Source: an uncultured Catenibacterium sp. (GTDB lineage Bacteria; Bacillota_I; Bacilli_A; Erysipelotrichales; Coprobacillaceae). From it: DNA of 40,037 bases. The position numbers and the translations under genes are program-made. The notes beneath the pieces were generated by a model, which worked only from the letters and a program-made list of their open reading frames with translations, did no database searches and was not told the DNA's origin. Shown piece by piece: positions 23,520-31,713 of this stretch; the first letter of the stretch is position 1, and each line of letters starts with the position of its first letter. The stretch is from positions 1 through 40,037 of the forward strand of contig NZ_UQGV01000008.1 in assembly GCF_900540665.1 (NCBI RefSeq), read 5' to 3'.

Positions 23520-24014
23520 TTAGTTAACTTTAATAGAATTATAGTATTCCTTCATAGTAGTAGAAGAAATCACATTATGACTACTTTCAAATTTACCTAA
23601 ACCTGTTCTTTGTTCTAACCATGGGAGTTCTGTATGGGTTAAAGCCTCTAATTGATCAGCCCCATACTCTCCATAAGTATCCCAGACTGCTTCTAATACT
23701 TCAACCTGCTCTGAAGTGAACAGTTTTTCCATTCTAGCCATAGTTTCTTCACGATTAGTAATCTTTAATTCGTGCCAGCCATAGCCATCATATACTTGGT
23801 ATAAAGTACGATTTACTGGACCATGTACCCATGCTTCAAATTCAGAATGACTAGCTATATCCTGATCCAAAAGTGTTAAACTCCATGCCTGTGCATAATA
23901 ACAAAGCTTCTGAATCTTTTTGTTTGACATATTCCCTTTTAATAAGAACCAATCTGCCACATCAGTGATATCAGCTTTTATTGGTTTATCCACAATTGCT
24001 ATCTTTGCTGTCAT
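23520..24014 (-). CDS. SocA/Panacea-domain (DUF4065) antitoxin
   Basis: 164 residues with the full SocA/GepA (Panacea) signature: VADWFLLKGNMSNKKIQKLCYYAQAW near the start, FEAWVHGPVNRTLYQVY in the middle and EALTHTELPWLEQR near the end. This domain neutralises many unrelated toxins and, in SocA, acts as a protease adaptor. The ATG at 24014 has GGAGG 8 bases upstream and a good promoter just before it. A long upstream in-frame extension to 24155 would run through the direct repeat and is rejected as a start. First gene of the pair. Confidence 0.85.
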   Translation of the reverse strand: MTAKIAIVDKPIKADITDVADWFLLKGNMSNKKIQKLCYYAQAWSLTLLDQDIASHSEFEAWVHGPVNRTLYQVYDGYGWHELKITNREETMARMEKLFTSEQVEVLEAVWDTYGEYGADQLEALTHTELPWLEQRTGLGKFESSHNVISSTTMKEYYNSIKVN

Positions 24015-24063
24015 GCTGCATCCCTCCATTTGAAAATATAAATGATCCATAATTTTCAAACTC

Positions 24064-24092
24064 ATTATAGCTTTGTACAACAAACGATTCAA
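24064..24092 (-). promoter_or_regulatory. Promoter of the Panacea-type pair
   Basis: Minus-strand TTGAAT (24092-24087), a 17-bp spacer and TATAAT (24069-24064), 50 bases before the start codon. The edge of direct repeat A coincides with the -35. Confidence 0.65.
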
Positions 24093-24203
24093 CCAACTTG
24101 ATATCATGTTTTTCATGTTTTTCACTTTCTTCACAAATCTCATAATTTCATACACCTCACTTTATGTTCTACTTTTTTATACTGCACAAAGTGGTTATTT
24201 TCT
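24087..24203. repeat. Imperfect direct repeat, copy A
   Basis: 117 bases that match 24428-24535 with scattered changes and one 9-base gap near the repeated GTTTTTCA. No gene lies within. It ends at the -35 of the antitoxin promoter. Confidence 0.8.
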
Positions 24204-24401
24204 TATTCATTATATAGATTTCTCAATCATTTATCAGATTATTTTGTTCCTATTCCTTAGGATAATTCTGACTTCCCCATCAGATATGGTCTTGATAAGC
24301 ATAGAAGACAGTCTAAGTTCATCGACATAGTATTTTTATATATGATCTCACAAGTGGTTCATATCCCACAATTTCATTCTTTCCCATGCACTTCTCTATT
24401 T
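24204..24401. other. Spacer between the two direct repeats
   Basis: About 200 AT-rich bases. Only a weak plus-strand frame is present, without a convincing ribosome site. It leads to the plus-strand hairpin at 24402 and may carry a small RNA, but no promoter is clear. Confidence 0.35.
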
Positions 24402-24426
24402 CTCGCACCATTGGTGCGAGTTTTAT
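24402..24426 (+). terminator. Orphan plus-strand terminator
   Basis: CTCGCACC-ATT-GGTGCGAG followed by TTTTAT. The 8-bp stem is perfect and GC-rich in an AT-rich region. No plus-strand gene ends here, so it may end an unannotated RNA or be left from a lost gene. Confidence 0.65.
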
Positions 24427-24427
24427 A

Positions 24428-24535
24428 ATTCAACCAACTTGATATCCTGTTTTTCATTTTCTTCACAAATCTCGTGATTTCATACACCTTACTTTATACT
24501 CTACTTATTTATACTGTATAAAGCGGTTATTTTCT
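24428..24535. repeat. Imperfect direct repeat, copy B
   Basis: 108 bases matching 24087-24203. The -35-like TTGAAT is kept, but no -10 follows it, so copy B is a promoter remnant and not an active promoter. Confidence 0.8.
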
Positions 24536-24545
24536 AATTCTATAT

Positions 24546-24575
24546 ATAAAAAAACTGGTACACGAGGTACCAGTT
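24546..24575 (-). terminator. V/A-ATPase operon terminator
   Basis: Minus-strand AACTGGTA pairs with TACCAGTT across a 7-nt loop and is followed by TTTTT. The stem overlaps the stop codon of subunit D. Confidence 0.85.
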
Positions 24576-25209
24576 ATGCCTTTCTTTTTGCAGCTTCTTG
24601 TCTATTCTTTTGTGCTTTAATAACTTTCTGTCTTGAGAATTCTTCTCTGTCCTTTTCATCCAAGGCTTCTGTAATCATCTTTACAGTGGCTTCAAAACGA
24701 GGAATAGAGATGTTCTGTAAAGCGTTGGCACGCTTCTGTGTCTTACGAATATTATTCGCTAAACGATATACAGAGTTTTCTACTTCTGCAAGCTTTACTG
24801 TCATTTCTTTTACATGATAGAAACAGATATAAGCGTAGTCTACCTTAGAGTTTGCACGTTCAAAACCATAACCAACTCTTAATGGTGTTTTCTCATATTC
24901 AATCTTAGGTAATTCTACACCCATAACTGAACGATACTTAACACTAATACCATCATCAATAGGGACACCTTCTACAACATCAGAAATAATACCTAAAGAT
25001 TCATTTGCTTCACGTAATGCTGCATAAGCACGATCATAAGAATCAGTGATGTCATCACGGATTTCTTTTACATCATCAAGTAATGACATCATTTCTTTAA
25101 TTAAGACATTTCTTTTCTTATCGAGCAGGTCATAACCAAGTCTAGCAAGTTCAAGAGACTTCTTGGTTGCCATCAAATTCCCTTTAGTAGGGACAACCTG
25201 ATTAGCCAT
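24574..25209 (-). CDS. ntpD: V/A-type ATPase subunit D (central stalk)
   Basis: 211 residues, the central rotor shaft. The N-terminal helix PTKGNLMATKKSLELARLGYDLLDKKRNVL and a C-terminal helix from about 140 (RRLANN-type, with RKTQKRANALQNISIPRFE) form the coiled coil that turns inside the A3B3 head. It couples ATP turnover to rotation of the c ring. Overlaps subunit B by 8 bases and is the last gene of the operon. Confidence 0.95.
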   Translation of the reverse strand: MANQVVPTKGNLMATKKSLELARLGYDLLDKKRNVLIKEMMSLLDDVKEIRDDITDSYDRAYAALREANESLGIISDVVEGVPIDDGISVKYRSVMGVELPKIEYEKTPLRVGYGFERANSKVDYAYICFYHVKEMTVKLAEVENSVYRLANNIRKTQKRANALQNISIPRFEATVKMITEALDEKDREEFSRQKVIKAQKNRQEAAKRKA

Positions 25210-26650
25210 TAGTTACAGCGTCTTTCAATTCTTTGATGACTACATCTTCGTGTAAATCAAATTCTTTGACTGCTTTTTCATGATCATAGAATTTATCTAC
25301 AACAGCATTATCAATACGGTCCAATGTATTCTTTGGAAGAACTGATAATAGTAACCATCCAAGGTCTAGGGTTTCTTCGATAGATCTGTTTGTATCGAAT
25401 CCCTGATTAAGGAAGTGCTGCTCGAAAAGACGACCAAATTCCATATATTTCTTATCAGCTTCTGATAATTCATCTTCACCGATAACTGATGTTAATGACT
25501 TAACATCTTGTACATGGGCATAACATGCAAATAACTGGTTGGCAACATCCTGGTGGTCTGCTCTTGTAAAGCCTTCACCGATACCATCCTTCATAAGTCT
25601 TGAAAGTGATGGAAGAACACCAACTGGTGGATAAATACCAGTCGCATTTAATTCAGGATCAAGAGTAATCTGTCCTTCTGTGATGTAACCAGTTAAGTCA
25701 GGAACTGGGTGTGTAATATCGTTGTTAGGCATTGTAAGGATTGGAATCTGTGTAACAGAACCCTTAGCACCCTTCGCAATACCAGCTCTTTCATATAATG
25801 AAGCAAGGTCAGAATAAAGATAACCTGGATAACCTTTACGACCTGGAATTTCACCTTTACTTGAAGAGAATTCACGTAATGCTTCACAATAAGAAGTAAC
25901 ATCGGTATAGATTACAAGAACATGCATATCATGTTCAAATGCTAGATATTCAGCAGCAGTTAATGCACAACGAGGTGTTAAGATACGTTCGATGATTGGG
26001 TCATTAGATAAGTTCATGAACATAACTACTCTCTGCATAACCCCTGCTTCTTCGAATGATCTTCTGAAGTAGTTGGCTACGTCATTTGTAACACCCATTG
26101 CTGCAAAGACAACAGCGAAGCCTTGTCCTGCTTCATCTGCAATCTTAGCCTGTTTAACAATCTGTACAGCTAACTGGTTATGAGGTAAACCAGAACCTGA
26201 GAAGATTGGTAACTTCTGACCTCTAATTAGAGTCATTAGACAGTCAATAGAAGAAATACCTGTATTGATATAGTTTCTTGGATATACACGAGATACTGGG
26301 TTAAGAGGCTGACCATTGATATCAGCACTCTTTTCTGCATAGATATCTCCTAGACCATCAATTGGTCTACCTGCACCAGAGAAGACACGGCCAAGCATTT
26401 CCATTGATAATGGTAATTCCATTGGATGACCTAATAGTCTTGTCTTAGTATTTGCAAGTGATAAAGCGTTTGTTCCTTCAAATACCTGAACAACTACTCT
26501 TTCACCTTCAATTTCTACAATACGACCAGAACGTGTTGAACCATCTTTTAACTGTAGTTCAACCATTTCATCATAAGATGCATCTTTAACGTGATCTAAT
26601 ACGACGAGTGGTCCATTAATTTCACTTAAACCTACATATTGAAGTGCCAT
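25202..26650 (-). CDS. ntpB: V/A-type ATPase subunit B (non-catalytic)
   Basis: 482 residues, starting LQYVGLSEINGPLVVLDHV. The nucleotide-binding core has no P-loop, as expected (IFSGSGLPHNQLA replaces it). The segment ALREFSSSKGEIPGRKGYPGYLYSDLASLYERAG is a hallmark of B subunits. It forms the alternating A3B3 hexamer with A and shapes the catalytic sites. Lies 11 bases after A. Confidence 0.95.
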   Translation of the reverse strand: MALQYVGLSEINGPLVVLDHVKDASYDEMVELQLKDGSTRSGRIVEIEGERVVVQVFEGTNALSLANTKTRLLGHPMELPLSMEMLGRVFSGAGRPIDGLGDIYAEKSADINGQPLNPVSRVYPRNYINTGISSIDCLMTLIRGQKLPIFSGSGLPHNQLAVQIVKQAKIADEAGQGFAVVFAAMGVTNDVANYFRRSFEEAGVMQRVVMFMNLSNDPIIERILTPRCALTAAEYLAFEHDMHVLVIYTDVTSYCEALREFSSSKGEIPGRKGYPGYLYSDLASLYERAGIAKGAKGSVTQIPILTMPNNDITHPVPDLTGYITEGQITLDPELNATGIYPPVGVLPSLSRLMKDGIGEGFTRADHQDVANQLFACYAHVQDVKSLTSVIGEDELSEADKKYMEFGRLFEQHFLNQGFDTNRSIEETLDLGWLLLSVLPKNTLDRIDNAVVDKFYDHEKAVKEFDLHEDVVIKELKDAVTNG

Positions 26651-26661
26651 GTTACCCCTCC

Positions 26662-28413
26662 TTAGTCAATAGATGCACAAATTGCATCAATCTTCTTATA
26701 ATAGTAATCAAATTTACTTAAATCATTATTAGGTACATCATATTTCATCTTAACAACTTCATCGAAGATACCTGTTTCAATGATTGTACGAATAGGTTTA
26801 CCCTGAGCAACAACCTGCTGACAACGGTTATTTAAGTAAAGGATTACTTCCATCATCTTAAGCTGTTTTTCAAGTGGTACATAAGTATCGTCTTTGTGGA
26901 AAGCGTTCTGCTGTAAGTAACCTACACGAACAACTCTGGCTACTTCAATAACGAGCTTCTGATCATCTGGTAAGACATCAGAACCCATTAACTGTACGAT
27001 TTCCATTAATTTAGTTTCTTCTGCAAGAATAGAAGCTAATTCCTGTCTATCTCTCATGAACTTAGGGTCAACATTCTTTGAATACCATCTTTCAAGATCT
27101 GGAATATATTCTGAATAAGATAAGTTCCAGTTGATAGCGAAATAGTGTCTTGCATAAGCTAACGCTTTATCAAGAGCCCAGAATGTACGTACGAAACGTT
27201 TTGTATTCTGAGTAACTGGTTCTGAGAAGTCAGAACCCTGTGGAGATACGGCACCGATGATTGTAACTGAACCATTTGTGTCATTTAAGTTCTCCATATA
27301 ACCAGCTCTTTCGTAGAACTGAGATAATCTAGAAGGTAAGTAAGCTGGGAAACCTTCTTCTGCTGGCATTTCTTCAAGACGACCAGAGATTTCTCTTAAG
27401 GCTTCAGCCCAACGAGATGTTGAGTCAGCCATGATAGCAACATGGTAACCCATATCACGATAATATTCAGCAAGTGTTACACCTGTATAAATAGATGCTT
27501 CACGGGCAGCAACTGGCATGTTAGATGTATTCGCAATGAGGACAGTTCTGTCTACTAATGGCTTACCACTCTTAGGGTCAACGAGTTCACGGAATTCTTC
27601 AAGAACCTGAGTCATTTCGTTACCACGTTCACCACAACCTACATAGACGATAATATCGGCATCACACCATTTAGCAAGCTGATGCTGAGTCATTGTCTTA
27701 CCAGTACCGAATCCTCCTGGGATTGCGGCTGTTCCACCTTTTGCGATAGGGAACAATGTATCGATAACACGCTGACCAGTAACAAGTGGCATACTGATAG
27801 GTAAACGCTTGTTGACTGGACGAGGTGTCTTGATTGGCCATTTCTGAGTTAATGTACATTCATGAGCTACACCTTCATCATCAGTGAAGACCATAACAAC
27901 ATCATTAATTGTATACTGACCATTTTCTTTTACTTCAGTAACTGTACCTGACATTCCTGGCATAACCATACATCTATGTTCGATCATGTCTGTTTCAGGA
28001 ATCTTGGCATAAACAGTACCACCTTCAACATGGTCACCCACTTTAACTGTTAAAGTGACATCCCATAACTTCTTTGTATCTAGTGGTTCTACAGCACTAC
28101 CTGTAGGAATGAAAGCACCACTTTCCTTAGCAATTTCTTCTAGTGGCCTTTCAATACCATCATAAATATTTCTTAAGATACCAGGACCAAGTGTTACAGA
28201 AATAGGCTGACCTGTTGGGAATACTGGTTCACCTGGTTTAAGACCTGTAGTTGTTTCATAAACCTGGATAGTAGTAAATTCTTTAGTAATAGAGATAACT
28301 TCACCCATTAATTTACTGTTACCTACATACACCATTTCAAGCATTGAAAAGGCATCTGTATCTTTTACTTTAACAACCGGGCCGTTGATTGAATAAATTA
28401 AATTTTCTTTCAA
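26662..28413 (-). CDS. ntpA: V/A-type ATPase subunit A (catalytic)
   Basis: 583 residues. The N-terminal barrel precedes the A-type bulge domain (about 110-190), which distinguishes it from F-type beta. The P-loop GGFGTGKT lies at 233-240, the catalytic glutamate in GCGERGNEM and the segment TSRWAEALREISGRLEEMP is conserved. It synthesises or hydrolyses ATP. Confidence 0.96.
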   Translation of the reverse strand: MKENLIYSINGPVVKVKDTDAFSMLEMVYVGNSKLMGEVISITKEFTTIQVYETTTGLKPGEPVFPTGQPISVTLGPGILRNIYDGIERPLEEIAKESGAFIPTGSAVEPLDTKKLWDVTLTVKVGDHVEGGTVYAKIPETDMIEHRCMVMPGMSGTVTEVKENGQYTINDVVMVFTDDEGVAHECTLTQKWPIKTPRPVNKRLPISMPLVTGQRVIDTLFPIAKGGTAAIPGGFGTGKTMTQHQLAKWCDADIIVYVGCGERGNEMTQVLEEFRELVDPKSGKPLVDRTVLIANTSNMPVAAREASIYTGVTLAEYYRDMGYHVAIMADSTSRWAEALREISGRLEEMPAEEGFPAYLPSRLSQFYERAGYMENLNDTNGSVTIIGAVSPQGSDFSEPVTQNTKRFVRTFWALDKALAYARHYFAINWNLSYSEYIPDLERWYSKNVDPKFMRDRQELASILAEETKLMEIVQLMGSDVLPDDQKLVIEVARVVRVGYLQQNAFHKDDTYVPLEKQLKMMEVILYLNNRCQQVVAQGKPIRTIIETGIFDEVVKMKYDVPNNDLSKFDYYYKKIDAICASID

Positions 28414-28432
28414 CTTGTTTATCCCCCTTCTT

Positions 28433-29023
28433 TTATTTAGTAATGATTAAACCAGAATGCTGGTTGAACCATTCTTTCTGATTCTTTAATGCGAATTCTA
28501 ATGTTTCGTTATGAACAATAGAGCTTTCTGTGTTTTCAACAATTAAACCACCAATAGTAATATCTCCAGCTTTCACTTCAGCATCACCATAAGCAGCTTT
28601 TAAATCATCAGCAAGACCTAAGTCTTCTTCTTTTACATAAATAACTGAATGAGGCATATAATCACCTGCAAGCTTCTTAGCCTTGTTGACCATGAATTCC
28701 TTGTATTCAGGTGTTTTTGTAAATGCAACTAGTTCTTCTCTTGCTTTTGTGAAGATTGCAGTCACATACTCATCACGTTTATTAATAAGTTTTTTCTGTC
28801 TCTCAACATGGGATTCAGAAATTTCTGCAGCTGATTCTGACTGCATTTCATCTAATTCCTGTTTAAGTCTTAAATCTGCATCTTTCTTAGCTTCAGCACG
28901 CATAGAAGAATAAGCTTCTTCTTCCATCTTCTTTACTTCGGCCATGATGGCATCGACTTCTCTTTGAGACTGTTTTTCAATCTCATTCTTCATTGAGAGA
29001 AATACTTCTTGATTTTCTTCCAT
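28433..29023 (-). CDS. ntpE: V/A-type ATPase subunit E (peripheral stalk)
   Basis: 196 residues. A long N-terminal coiled coil (about 1-90, rich in Glu, Lys and Ala) and a globular C-terminal part containing GDITIGGLIVENTESSIVHNETLEF, the typical end. It pairs with the small coiled-coil subunit to hold the head still. Lies 19 bases before A. Confidence 0.9.
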   Translation of the reverse strand: MEENQEVFLSMKNEIEKQSQREVDAIMAEVKKMEEEAYSSMRAEAKKDADLRLKQELDEMQSESAAEISESHVERQKKLINKRDEYVTAIFTKAREELVAFTKTPEYKEFMVNKAKKLAGDYMPHSVIYVKEEDLGLADDLKAAYGDAEVKAGDITIGGLIVENTESSIVHNETLEFALKNQKEWFNQHSGLIITK

Positions 29024-29034
29024 TGTATACTCTC

Positions 29035-29343
29035 CTATAACTTAACGCCTATCGCTTCAGAGACATAACCATCGATGGCTTCACCAATCTTAGAATGACC
29101 ATGACGGTCTGGAATCTCTGTAATAAGAGGCTTTGGCTGTTTTAATTTAATTTCTGAGATAATATCAGGACAAAGTTCAATTAACTTAGTAGTAACTAAG
29201 ATAATTGCGATTTCTGGATCTCTCATCTTACTTTCAAGTAAGCTTAAGAAATCATGACGGGTATGAACAACTTTGCCTTCAATACCCACAAGTCTTAGAC
29301 CAGTGAGGGTATCGATATTATCACTGATCAGAAAGAACTTCAT
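29035..29343 (-). CDS. ntpG: V/A-type ATPase subunit F
   Basis: 102 residues. It starts FFLISDNIDTLTGLRLVGIEG and has IAIILVTTKLIELCPDII, the typical Rossmann-like fold that binds the D shaft and regulates the enzyme. Placed between K and E. Confidence 0.92.
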   Translation of the reverse strand: MKFFLISDNIDTLTGLRLVGIEGKVVHTRHDFLSLLESKMRDPEIAIILVTTKLIELCPDIISEIKLKQPKPLITEIPDRHGHSKIGEAIDGYVSEAIGVKL

Positions 29344-29352
29344 AGTAATCTC

Positions 29353-29787
29353 CTATAGTGTGTTGATGATTAAGATTGAGATTAATAGACCATAGATGGC
29401 AACACCTTCACCTAAGGCAACGAAGATTAATGATTTACCAAAGTTTTCAGCATTTTCAGAGAATGCACCAATAGCAGCAGGTGCAGCAGCAGCTACGGCA
29501 ATACCAGCACCAAGAGCAGATAAACCAGTTGCAAGAGCAGCACCGATGAAACCAAGACCCTGAGCGATTGAACCAGTCATCTTGTCAGCACCAGCAGCTA
29601 ATACTGGGCTATTTGCATATGTAAGGAATAATACAAGTGCTACAGCACCAAAGAAACCACAAATATGAGTACCAAGACGCATTTTAGCGCTCTTAGCTGA
29701 AACTTTACCTTTGAATACATTTACTAGTGGTAAAGATAATAATACAACAATTAATGCAGGGATAATGAATGTTAAGATAGTAGTCAT
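29353..29787 (-). CDS. ntpK: V/A-type ATPase subunit K (rotor c subunit)
   Basis: 144 residues with four hydrophobic helices. Only the last two, from about 74, look like a rotor hairpin, with GLSALGAGIAVAAAAP and the ion-binding Glu127 in ALGEGVAIYG. The first pair (3-23 and 43-62) carries no membrane carboxylate. Na+-type rings usually have E-T/S at this site and a glutamine in the preceding helix; here the glutamate is followed by Gly and that glutamine is absent. This makes proton coupling more likely, which is inference. Confidence 0.9.
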   Translation of the reverse strand: MTTILTFIIPALIVVLLSLPLVNVFKGKVSAKSAKMRLGTHICGFFGAVALVLFLTYANSPVLAAGADKMTGSIAQGLGFIGAALATGLSALGAGIAVAAAAPAAIGAFSENAENFGKSLIFVALGEGVAIYGLLISILIINTL

Positions 29788-29801
29788 TTTTTCTTCCTCC
29801 G

Positions 29802-31700
29802 TTATTCTAAACTTTCTTTAATAGATACAAATGGTTTACCATTGCCTTCATAGTAACGACTGAATAATTCATAGAATTCAAGTCTTAATACCTGGATACC
29901 GACAATTAATCCTTCTAGACACATTACAAATGCGTTACCGATAATAAGAACGATAATATAACCGAATCCACCAACCATTTCAGCTAATGTGTAAACAACT
30001 AGCATCATACCAGCGTGTGATAAGACGAAACCGCCGACACGTAGGAATGACATAGTATTGGCAACAAATGTCAACAATACTTCGATCATTTCGAAGAATG
30101 ATTCAGTAAAGAAGTTACCAAATCCATGTGGGAACATCTTCTTACCTTCAAGTTTATATGTTAAAGGTTCTTTTAAGAAGATCATTACAAGTGGGGCAAT
30201 GATAAGAATTGCGACATAAATACCCATAGGGATATTTAAGCCAAGGTTTAATAACATATTCATTGCAAGTACTAAAACTGCAACATAGAATACTAAACCA
30301 GCGACACCATTTTGTGAGAATAATAATTCTCCCCAATGTTTCTTCTTCATGTTCAAATAGATATTGAATAGGATTGAGATGATGATTAAACATACACCTA
30401 CACCAATTGCAACACCTAATAGCGTCATAGTATTTTCAGAAGCCATTGGTGCAAAGAATGGAACAAGAATCTCTTCTGATCCAAATACAGAGCCAAAGAT
30501 TACACCAAATATTGCAGATGAAATACCAATACGCATACCTACTTCACCAAGCTTCATGCCTTTTAATTTATAAGCAAGGAAACCAATAATTGAAAGCAGG
30601 ATACCTTGACCTACATCGGCAAACATCATACCAAATAAGAATGTATATGTTACCGCAACAAAGTTTGTTGGGTCAAAGTCTGTATAAGATGGAACACCGT
30701 ACATCTCAACGAACATCTTGAATGGTTTTGAGAACCAGTTGTTCTTGAGTCTTGTAGGTGGATAAAGTCTTGAATCTCCCATTGCTGGTTTGATTTCAAC
30801 ATGCACCTTGTCCATCTGTTCAAGTTCTTCTTTTAAAGAGCGTGCATAATGTTTATCACAGAAACCATAGATCGCTGCATTGTTTCCAAATACTACGACA
30901 TATCTCTGTGCTTCACTTGTCTTATTAAGTTCCTGACATGAAGCATAAATGATTGATAACTCTTTTTCTTTTTTACTGAATAAATCTCTTAATTTACAAT
31001 CACATTTCTTGATAGATGCTTCAGCAGTAGTATTCTCTTCTTCAATTACTTCTAATGATTCATGAGGTGTTCCATGGATAAATTCTGGAATATGAATACG
31101 TTCAAAGAATAATGAAGAGAATATGTTATCTATTTCAGGTGCATTAGAAGGAGATGTTATATAGAAACAATAACATGTTCTTGCATCCTGATAGATTGAT
31201 TTAAATAAGAAGTTCTGTGAATCATAATAGGCAAGTTTATCGAGATTAATTGTAGGTAATTTACCAAATCTTACCTGGATATATTCACTTGCGAAGAGAT
31301 CATCGAAGTCCATATCGAGATCCTTCATATATTTCAAGTACTTCTTGGCCTGATTGTTTTCATCAATCATAACCTGTAATTCATTTTTAACACGTGAAAT
31401 CTTGTTTGCTTCATCGAGACATGCGCAGAAGTAATCATCTGCTTCAACAATATTAATGATCTGAGGTTCTGCTGATGGATTAATTTTAATGCCATATTTT
31501 TCAGCAGCTTCGTCCATACGTCCTAATAAGTCTGCATAAGGATTATCCTTATTCATAACTTTAAGACCTCTGACTGAATCCACAAACTTAGATGCTGGCT
31601 CTGGATGGAATTCTTCTGAATCGATGATTTTTGATAAGACTTCATCACTCATTCTTTCAGGAAATTCTATCTCTACGAGCTGCAATTTTGAGATAGCCAT
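29802..31700 (-). CDS. ntpI: V/A-type ATPase subunit I (a-type, full length)
   Basis: 632 residues. The cytoplasmic N-terminal part (about 1-330) contains coiled coils. The C-terminal membrane part starts at FLFGMMFADVGQG and keeps the last two helices with FLRVGGFVLSHAG and GLIVGIQVLRLEFYELFSRYYEGNG, which contain the arginines needed for ion transfer to the rotor. It is therefore the functional a-type stator. Start has a ribosome site after the upstream I-like gene. Confidence 0.95.
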   Translation of the reverse strand: MAISKLQLVEIEFPERMSDEVLSKIIDSEEFHPEPASKFVDSVRGLKVMNKDNPYADLLGRMDEAAEKYGIKINPSAEPQIINIVEADDYFCACLDEANKISRVKNELQVMIDENNQAKKYLKYMKDLDMDFDDLFASEYIQVRFGKLPTINLDKLAYYDSQNFLFKSIYQDARTCYCFYITSPSNAPEIDNIFSSLFFERIHIPEFIHGTPHESLEVIEEENTTAEASIKKCDCKLRDLFSKKEKELSIIYASCQELNKTSEAQRYVVVFGNNAAIYGFCDKHYARSLKEELEQMDKVHVEIKPAMGDSRLYPPTRLKNNWFSKPFKMFVEMYGVPSYTDFDPTNFVAVTYTFLFGMMFADVGQGILLSIIGFLAYKLKGMKLGEVGMRIGISSAIFGVIFGSVFGSEEILVPFFAPMASENTMTLLGVAIGVGVCLIIISILFNIYLNMKKKHWGELLFSQNGVAGLVFYVAVLVLAMNMLLNLGLNIPMGIYVAILIIAPLVMIFLKEPLTYKLEGKKMFPHGFGNFFTESFFEMIEVLLTFVANTMSFLRVGGFVLSHAGMMLVVYTLAEMVGGFGYIIVLIIGNAFVMCLEGLIVGIQVLRLEFYELFSRYYEGNGKPFVSIKESLE

Positions 31701-31713
31701 AGTATCCTCCCTT

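Noticed and set aside
24015..24155. N-terminal extension of the Panacea antitoxin by 47 residues
   Set aside because: It would start with a GTG within the direct repeat and upstream of the TTGAAT/TATAAT promoter; the family fold begins at the ATG at 24014 with GGAGG before it.
24073..24330. 85-codon plus-strand frame upstream of the Panacea pair, rich in Phe and Ile
   Set aside because: It has no ribosome site, runs antisense through the antitoxin promoter and a direct repeat, and its hydrophobic make-up follows from AT-rich DNA.
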